This document shows, piece after piece, positions 57,814 through 64,000 of a stretch of 64,000 nt of DNA (the stretch's first letter is position 1; every line of letters starts with the position of its first letter). The notes beneath the pieces are model-generated. The model worked only from the letters and a program-made list of their open reading frames with translations. It made no database searches and had not been told where the DNA came from. The DNA is from an uncultured Porphyromonadaceae bacterium (GTDB lineage: Bacteria; Bacteroidota; Bacteroidia; Bacteroidales; Muribaculaceae). The stretch lies in contig CAMWRH010000001.1 in the NCBI GenBank assembly GCA_947176605.1, forward strand, positions 50,598-114,597, read 5' to 3'. The translations under genes and the position numbers were made by a program.

Positions 57814-58330
57814 AATATATGGTGATTTGAATAACTTTCCGAGGATTTTGCCGCATATTTTCTATTTGCCTTTGCAAATCAAGGATTTTCAAATCCGACT
57901 CAAACACCTGGTTTTTAGATAGGTTATCTCCATTTGACACACCTCCTAAGCCTGTGAGAATCGGACGTCTGTCTGAATTCGTACCGTTCTCAGGGTTTGT
58001 AGAATTCTGAGGCCCGAAATTCGCTCCTATGGAGTCGGTGCCGGGTGATGGGCCAGATATATTATCGACATTGCTCATGGATCCTCGTTCATGCGACAAC
58101 GAAGAGCCGATCTTAACCGGACCTTCACCAAACATCAACCATAGCACTGACACGTCTGGGAAAGCCTCGTGGATCTGTTTGATCATTCCATCACTGATCT
58201 TCTTATTTCGGCCACTCAGTACTTGTGAGAGGCTCGGGCGAGGGATACCACACGTATCAGCAAACTGCGAAGGGGTGATACCATTTGTCTCAATGAAGAG
58301 TTTTAGACGAGTCGCAAAATTTTCCTCCAT
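57776..58330 (-). CDS. XRE-family helix-turn-helix regulator
   Basis: The listed ORF opens at 58408, which is upstream of the predicted promoter; the start at 58330 (MEENFATRLKLFIE) lies 28 nt after the predicted transcription start and gives 184 aa. Residues 5-60 form an HTH: ITPSQFADTCGIPRPSLSQVLSGRNKKISDGMIKQI. The middle is low complexity (Ser, Asn, Pro, Gly), and the end (LDLQRQIENMRQNPRK) looks helical, perhaps for dimerisation. TTTGCAAA-type dyads overlap its promoter, suggesting autoregulation. Confidence 0.85.
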   Translation of the reverse strand: MEENFATRLKLFIETNGITPSQFADTCGIPRPSLSQVLSGRNKKISDGMIKQIHEAFPDVSVLWLMFGEGPVKIGSSLSHERGSMSNVDNISGPSPGTDSIGANFGPQNSTNPENGTNSDRRPILTGLGGVSNGDNLSKNQVFESDLKILDLQRQIENMRQNPRKVIQITIYYDDSTFETFIPK

Positions 58331-58364
58331 ATAATCTGGATTTTCGGGATTCTGATTTCGATTA

Positions 58365-58395
58365 CAAATGTAATAATAAAATTTGGAATTTGCAA
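58365..58395 (-). promoter_or_regulatory. promoter of the XRE operon
   Basis: On minus, TTG (58395-58393), 20 nt, TACATTTG (58372-58365). The -33 TTG lies inside a TTTGCAAC dyad. Confidence 0.65.
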
Positions 58396-58409
58396 CTTCT
58401 ATTTGCAAA
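58389..58409. promoter_or_regulatory. paired TTTGCAAA dyads at the XRE promoter
   Basis: TTTGCAAC (58389-58396) and TTTGCAAA (58402-58409) are spaced by 13 bp. The same pair with the same spacing recurs at 58807-58827. Position over the -33 element suits an operator. Confidence 0.45.
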
Positions 58410-58806
58410 CTTCAATTTAAATTTACGATTCCCATTTTTAAAATCCTATTTACGTTTATAGATTTTGCAAAATTACATACTTAAATTAAAGGATGAGAAT
58501 AACAGGGTATACCACTATATTTCAGCATTGTAACACCCGGTATTCACCATATCTCACGATTTAAGCTAGATCTGAACCTATTTCCCTCAAATCTACTTTA
58601 GAAATTCGGACTATGTTCCACGTTTTCAGTGTTTTATATTGCAGGTTAATAAATGTGATTTACGTTTGTTTCGAAATTATTTTGTATGCATTTGAATATT
58701 TAACCGCTGTAAATCAGTGATTTCCATTACCATATTATTTGCATTTTACATTTACAAATTAACAACGCAAACTGTTTCACAATTCAAATCCATACATTTT
58801 TACTAT

Positions 58807-58827
58807 TTTGCAAATTTCATTTGCAAA
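58807..58827. repeat. second copy of the paired TTTGCAAA dyad
   Basis: TTTGCAAA at 58807-58814 and 58820-58827, 13 bp apart, within a 23-bp block similar to that at 58388-58410. No gene start lies close enough to assign a role. Confidence 0.5.
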
Positions 58828-59277
58828 CCAATGTTCCACGATTAATCCCTGCAAATTTCAATGCGCACTTTTGACCATTTTGAAAATACCAGGTTAACTC
58901 AGGTATTACCTCATTGTTCTCCGCTGAGACGTCTTTCGTACGAAATCATTGTAGAATCATACACTTCTCAAGGATGTCCAGAATTATTGATTCTCGTGCC
59001 TTTAAAGAATCCGCATTTTAAGCTAATTCACTGTATTCTTGCGACTTATATAATAACCGAGGTCTCCCCTATTTAGCTCAAATTAGCCTTATTATGGCTG
59101 CTTTAGCTATCCGACAAGCTCCGTTGTGACTTCCAACCCCCTCCCAGCTCTTTTAATAGTGGTTTTTGGGCGCGATTTTGTTCTCTAAAATCTTCACACA
59201 GATATTTCGTTTTCAAATTCAAACATCAATGGCGGTTTCAAATTATAAAATCAGCATATAAGACTCTATATACCTAT

Positions 59278-59471
59278 TATCATCCATTGATATATGAAGA
59301 CAACTCACACTCTCCTGAATCTTGATATAATACTCCTGTGTCAATCTGTACCTATCAAGCATACTAAATCGTTTTATCATCCATTTGATTTATGAAGTCG
59401 CCTCTCTACTCTCCTGAAACTTGATATAACATTCCACTTGTCGATCTGTACCCACCCAGGCCGCAGTGTAT
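59278..59471. repeat. two imperfect direct repeats with 97-bp period
   Basis: The copies start at 59278 and 59375 and share ATCATCCATTTGAT-like, CTCTCCTGAA, CTTGATATAA and TCTGTACC blocks in the same order. They lie just upstream of the 59567 hairpin. Confidence 0.7.
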
Positions 59472-59566
59472 GGTTTCTACCTCATATAGATCAGAATACT
59501 CTAATCAAAATTCGAGGAAATATCAATGTCTTACTCTGTCTCGAAGACAGACCCGTATACTAATAA

Positions 59567-59614
59567 GAGATATGGAAGAAGTAAGAGACAGTCGTCTCCC
59601 TTCTTCCATATCTC
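59567..59614. other. long perfect hairpin
   Basis: GAGATATGGAAGAAG and CTTCTTCCATATCTC pair over 15 bp. Inside, GAGAC-AGTC-GTCTC forms a second stem. A smaller hairpin CTGTCT-CGA-AGACAG lies 17 nt upstream. There is no T-run, so it is not a plain terminator. Confidence 0.7.
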
Positions 59615-59727
59615 ATACATTGAATCTTTATCGTTTACCTGCATCGGACAATTTTCACCACTCAGATTTACACAGTCTCATATATCATTTATTGCCGTAT
59701 GCAGTATTCGAGTTCCTAAATAATCTG

Positions 59728-60762
59728 CTAATCCAACATATACTTGAAATGAACATTTCTGCCTATAAATTTCTCTGGAATCACCGTATTTTTGTCAGAT
59801 TTCATTTTTTGATATTCGCCGGGAAATCCTCGATTCTTGTCAAATATTCGATTCTCAGGGCCTTGGGATTTTGATAAAAATCGCACCATACCATAGGGAC
59901 ATTCGACAGTCTCATAGCTTACATCCATTAAAAGATTGCTCTGCCCTTCTTCAATAGCAATCTCACATAGATTCTTCAATAATCGACTAAGAGAGTCATC
60001 ATCGCCACAGAGAATTTTCAACTCTCCTTCATTAGTGAGGACCACGATTGTCTCAATACTATCCGGTGCGTTCCAGTCTACAATAAGTAGATTATTACTG
60101 ATAAATATATCGCTTAAGATTGCCTCCCAATCTCTACGACTATGACATATTGAAATACCCTCGTCAGCGATAAATTCCGTTTCAATGCATCTGCTTATCA
60201 CCCCGTCAAAATCGCAATTACCACATACCAACGGATTAGATTTACCGTAAATCTTAATAGAAATATCTTGCTTTGACAACTCGGATAGTGACTGCACAAA
60301 CGCAATAAAACCTCCAGTCTGATCCTTTGGTGCACATAAATATCTACGCTTCAATTCACCTGAATTTTCGAATCCAAAGGTGGCATAATATTCGCGAAGA
60401 TGAGAATCCGCAGGTATAAGAAATACGAAATCTACGGCTCCATCAGAGTCAATTTCCTCAATGAAATCGTCCAACATTCTTGACATTATACCCTGCTTTC
60501 TATGATTTTCAGCTGTTGCCAATCCGCATAGATATACTCCAGAATACACACTGTCCGCTGAATGAAATGTATACTTAATACCATATAGTGTCGCTATGAT
60601 ATTACCATTTTTCACTAAAATTCTCTTGTAGGAATCAGAGAAATAATACTGAAAAAATGACCGTATATACTCATCCCCATCGTGAAAAATCTCGCCCCAG
60701 AACGTTTGAAGAGCTCCTTCAAGTTTCGGGCAACTATTTATAGTTACATATTCTGTCTCCAT
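59728..60762 (-). CDS. GNAT-family N-acetyltransferase
   Basis: The listed ORF begins at 60819; Met at 60762 (METEYVTINSCPKLEGALQ) is preferred and gives 344 aa. The acetyl-CoA binding region is GVYLCGLATAENHRKQGIMSRMLDDFIEEI (R/Q-x-x-G-x-G/A-like QGIM), preceded by DSYKRILVKNGNIIATL. The size and two-part layout resemble Eis-like or sterol-carrier-fused GNATs, with a divergent C-terminal half. The acetyl acceptor is unknown. It stands alone in AT-rich DNA, is itself AT-rich, and may be acquired. Confidence 0.8.
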   Translation of the reverse strand: METEYVTINSCPKLEGALQTFWGEIFHDGDEYIRSFFQYYFSDSYKRILVKNGNIIATLYGIKYTFHSADSVYSGVYLCGLATAENHRKQGIMSRMLDDFIEEIDSDGAVDFVFLIPADSHLREYYATFGFENSGELKRRYLCAPKDQTGGFIAFVQSLSELSKQDISIKIYGKSNPLVCGNCDFDGVISRCIETEFIADEGISICHSRRDWEAILSDIFISNNLLIVDWNAPDSIETIVVLTNEGELKILCGDDDSLSRLLKNLCEIAIEEGQSNLLMDVSYETVECPYGMVRFLSKSQGPENRIFDKNRGFPGEYQKMKSDKNTVIPEKFIGRNVHFKYMLD

Positions 60763-62949
60763 GTATTGGTAGAAATTACAGATTGATGTCTCGATAGAAT
60801 TAATCAGAGGATAGTGCAATTGAGCATACCGATATTCATACGTTGAGAGTAAGATTATTCTCTATCTCTCCTAATGAATCTACACCTGTCTACACCATAT
60901 TCTAAATCTTGTGATTGCCGATATTCAAAACGATTGAAGTAGAATTAACTCAAATTAATTCTCAACATCAGCACCTATTACTTACTCACAAAATCCGCCA
61001 TTAGACAAGATCTGATTGGCGTATACATAATGTCATGACACTCCAGACAACGAGTTGTTCATCCGGATAATCGCCACTATCCATATACATATAACGCCGC
61101 AGACCGACATAAAGATATGTCAGCACTGATATAATCCTAAAATCCGCAAATTTTGAGCAATCTTTCTGCGAAACATAATCGTATGGATGAGAGTAATATG
61201 CTTTGAAGATGGTTCCTCTATAATAGGTGTTACCGACAGATAAATACACATAGGAAGATTTCGTATTAAGAACTGATGGCTATAATTATGAGAGGCCGAT
61301 AATATCGGCCAGACACACTTATTAGGAACGAATATTCTACCGTTTTTACAAGTTATCGGCATCAATCTTACAAATCGTGCACCTGACAAGATGATCAGTG
61401 ATGCCTCAATAACGGCATTCGACATTTTATATTTCATTGATGCATCTCACCAATTTACTCAGAAGATACTTATACAGTGATCCTGCTTTATCCTATAATA
61501 AACCGCCCATACACAACAGGAATCGTAACGAAAGATTTATTTGCGAACCATCTACACTTTATAGTCAATTTAGATATCTCATTCCACACGTAGTATAAAG
61601 TAATCTAACTGAGATAATAGGAGCATATAGCATGTAGCATATTCTGTAAAATAAGGGTCTATAAGGAATGTATATCCGGTGATTTTAGGTTGATTTAGCA
61701 AGTTACGAAGAGTATAAATGACAATATTATGACCGATAAAACTCAGGAAAAACAGCCGAAAAAAGTCTCTCTCAAATGTGAATTTATAAAAATCATAATA
61801 ACGTTTGCTCTTCATAGATTCTTAGATTCCTTAATGATCTCACCTTGCGGTTCAACTTCCACACACCCTATCACTGTCTCAATCTAAAAAGCATTTTCAA
61901 TCACTCGATTTAGACGTCTCGCTCTATATATATGATTATGTGATTACTGAATTTTGCGATACTAAATTCGTCTATGGAGTCTGATTCGGGACCGGATTTA
62001 TGTCATTTAAAATTCAGTATTCAAGACCAGATTATCCGTAGTCATATCCATTCATAATGGCAAGATATATCATTGAGCTCACAAGTATTATAAAATGAAT
62101 CTCGACAACTCTAATCTTACACATCGCTATAAATGGAGATATCTAACATCGGAAGCCATCTTTAAATGATCCTTCCCATCATAAACATCGAAAATATATT
62201 ATGGTAATTCCACACCCTATACATCTATATAAAGTCGCACAATTCACGCTCAATACTTCTTTTGAGATTCCAGTACACAACCATGTGCATTATACATCGA
62301 ATAATGCAATATCCACATAGAACATTTACTCAATTTCATCTCTACTTACAAACCCGACAATCCCATCCAGACGAGTAATATATATATATAGTTGGCCACT
62401 TTAAAACCAATGTCAAGTCAAAAACATGACTTATCTCTCTGACATTACAGATCATTATTAACATTGATTTTATACAGTAGATCTACCATATTGAGTATAT
62501 CACATTTCGACATAAAACCCAATTTCACGGTTATGTTTATGTAAATTATCCAACAATTCTCCTCTGATTTGATACCGCCACATCCCGAAATTATCCTTCT
62601 ACGAGCCATCATTAATGCGCACATAAAGCAGCAACACTGCGTTGATTATTCATCAAAATACAGGTATATTATTTGATATAGTTATTACCTATGCTACTAA
62701 TTTCATGGCTCGTATCCCGACCGATATCATAAGTAACTCGCCTTATATTTCGCAATACGATATGAGAAAACAAATCAACACCGGCAAGTCAATATCACAT
62801 AATTTTCATCATTTGTATTATTGTATTTCTGTATTCGCAATCGGGCATGAATTGTATGGGAATGAAGGGCACCGTGTGCCCAAGTTTGACTATACACAAT
62901 CGCTAATTTACATTCTTAGGTGGCTGCTATAATTCTTACTCTCCTGCCC

Positions 62950-63340
62950 CCCTGATGCGTTCTGAGCGCAGATTCCGTGCGTAACGACAGCCATCGACCA
63001 TTGCTCAACGCCCTTTTGCGAGTCGCAGAGTGCGGAACGAACACTCCGGCTGTCGATCACGCACTTATTTAGTTCGAGGCATTGTCCTCAAGACGCACGT
63101 TGGCCTTCGATCAGCACACTCAGGAATTTCCGGATCCAGCCCATTCGGACAGAGAGTGGAAATGCATGGCATGATATACCATCTTCCAGTTTGGAAATCC
63201 ACGGGAAGCATAGACCAATGACATCAGTTCCTGACCTCATTGGATATTGCGCTGATGATCGCTTCCGGTTTGTATTTTCTCAGTTTTGACAAAGCTTCGC
63301 CAAGGCTCGTATTGTCCACTATACTCCATGACCTGCGAGC
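62950..63340 (-). pseudogene. decayed IS5-like transposase fragment
   Basis: Minus-strand translation in pieces gives IS5-type transposase phrases: GFPNWKMVYH with FHSLSEWAG in one frame, HWSMLPVDF in another, and CVIDSRSVRSALCDSQKGV in a third, which resembles the DSQSVR...GxDGxKK block. At least two frameshifts and internal stops separate them, and the C-terminal half is absent. The GC content is higher than the surroundings. No terminal inverted repeats were found. Confidence 0.5.
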
Positions 63341-63541
63341 CAAATCTGACCAAATCTGCGACCCCGGCGTTTACATTTTATTTGTTCGGAAACAGTCTAA
63401 GAAGCCTGTACAGGCCACACTTGTTATCCGAATATTTTTATGTCTCAATCTGTTTGTCCGATAATTTCATAACACCACTCTATCTACAGCATCTTAAGTC
63501 GCGTCAGACAGGGTGCAGACTGCCGCTGACAGCCCGATTGC

Positions 63542-63589
63542 AGCCCGTCAAAAGTAAGTGCTTCCAGCCCATCACAATTGAGTGCTCCC
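63542..63589. repeat. 24-bp imperfect tandem repeat, two units
   Basis: Units at 63542-63565 and 63566-63589 begin AGCCC[G/A]TCA and end AGTGCT[T/C]CC, about 18 of 24 positions identical. Confidence 0.7.
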
Positions 63590-63823
63590 ATGCATCATTC
63601 AATTGTCATGGGTTGCTCAAATTCACCCCGCTTACCTTGATTCAAGACGAACAAGAGTGGAATTTTTATCGGTTTATATTTTACATAATGTTATATCAAT
63701 TGTCAGTACTCAGTATTAACTACATTCCGTGGATTCCCTATCTATTTAACATAATATTTTGCCTTAACATCTTCTTCCTCACATTTACTTTCTCCATGTC
63801 TTATTTTACCGTATTAAAAAATT

Positions 63824-63863
63824 ATATCCAGAAGCAGATGGAGCGATTTCTGCTTCTGGATAT
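63824..63863. other. 14-bp perfect hairpin near window end
   Basis: ATATCCAGAAGCAG / CTGCTTCTGGATAT with a 12-nt loop. An A-run precedes it and T/C-rich sequence follows, so it could terminate transcription on either strand. Confidence 0.65.
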
Positions 63864-64000
63864 TCTTCCCACTGAAAGATATTTAATATACTTAATAATA
63901 TCATCTCAACAAGTCGGGATATTTTAGTTTATTCCAGATATCATATTACAATGATTCGGTAAAATTTGAGGTTGTTCAGCCTTGGCTAAGCCGCTAACTG

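Larger units (their letters stand above)
58410..59727. other. 1.3-kb AT-rich intergenic stretch, XRE operon to GNAT gene
   Basis: No gene is supported. It holds a second TTTGCAAA pair (58807-58827), a lone dyad (58464-58471), two imperfect 97-bp direct repeats (59278-59471) and a long hairpin (59567-59614). The ORFs 58861-59076, 59470-59874 and 59526-59723 cross these repeats and look random. Confidence 0.6.
60763..64000. other. 3.2-kb AT-rich region without confident genes
   Basis: No intact gene is supported up to the window end. The minus ORFs 61001-61249, 61120-61437 and 61579-61815 could be decayed fragments of one or more proteins but show no recognisable domain. Other content: a palindrome GGCCGATA-A-TATCGGCC (61294-61310), a (TA)n tract near 62380, hairpin GGGCAC-CGT-GTGCCC (62867-62881), an IS5-like remnant (about 62950-63340), a 24-bp tandem repeat (63542-63589) and a 14-bp hairpin (63824-63863). 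Plus ORF 63286-63927 runs antisense to the remnant and then across repeats. Confidence 0.6.

Noticed and set aside
59278-59471. CRISPR-like array
   Set aside because: Only two diverged copies with a 97-bp period and no uniform short repeat; no cas genes in the window.
59470-59874. 134-codon plus ORF
   Set aside because: It runs through the long hairpin and into the antisense of the GNAT gene, and the composition is not protein-like.
63286-63927. 213-codon plus ORF at the window end
   Set aside because: Its first half is antisense to the transposase remnant and the rest crosses a tandem repeat and a hairpin. No domain is visible.

Overview
The window reads as chromosome of a gut Bacteroidales bacterium, most likely Muribaculaceae-like. 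This rests on family content, not on a database search. Supporting points are a GT3-type glycogen synthase beside a short alpha-glucan phosphorylase, the two-subunit methylmalonyl-CoA mutase of the succinate-propionate route, an EF-G paralogue of the Bacteroides EF-G2 kind, a golvesin-domain amidase of the type usually labelled xanthan lyase, and a protein with a type IX secretion (gliding C-terminal) domain. Several starts are preceded by the Bacteroidetes promoter pattern TTG(N18-20)TAnnTTTG. Coding density is high up to about 51 kb and drops sharply after that.

Layout. 1-6.5 kb (minus): an envelope operon of a secreted amidase with an inserted golvesin domain, a GT2 glycosyltransferase, a DUF4922 HIT-like nucleotidyl transferase and a truncated AmpG-like MFS permease. 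6.8-13.2 kb (plus): class I fumarase, then glycogen synthase and glucan phosphorylase behind a promoter and a hairpin-rich leader. 13.4-19.3 kb (minus): a tripartite RND efflux operon. 19.7-30.3 kb (plus): EF-G paralogue with the catalytic His replaced by Ala, FtsE-like ATPase, methylmalonyl-CoA mutase subunits, a Yip1-like membrane protein, SmpB and a U32/RlhA-like protein. 30.3-34.8 kb (minus): small lipoprotein, UvrA and a tRNA-dihydrouridine synthase. 34.9-38.4 kb (plus): FprA flavoprotein, a UDG-fold protein, DedA and ribulose-phosphate epimerase. 38.5-50.6 kb (minus): LigA, then the run argR, ArgC-like, ssb, speA, truA, then mnmA with a DUF151 nuclease, and a kinase/SGNH/thioredoxin-like/DoxX operon.

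50.8-64 kb is accessory in character. It holds an LRR protein, a small membrane protein ORF ending in a terminator, a second full-length UvrA behind a short operon of an XRE regulator and a type-IX-sorted protein, a GNAT acetyltransferase, and several kilobases of AT-rich, gene-poor DNA. That DNA carries long hairpins, short tandem repeats and a frameshifted IS5-like transposase remnant.

The strongest leads are two intact genes whose catalytic residues are gone (the EF-G paralogue, for which a GTPase-deficient Bacteroides relative is known, and an ArgC homologue lacking the active-site Cys next to argR), a pair of TTTGCAAA dyads over the XRE promoter that recur 418 bp upstream, and structured leaders ahead of the glycogen genes, EF-G paralogue and uvrA. 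I found no CRISPR array, rRNA, tRNA, integrase or complete mobile element.
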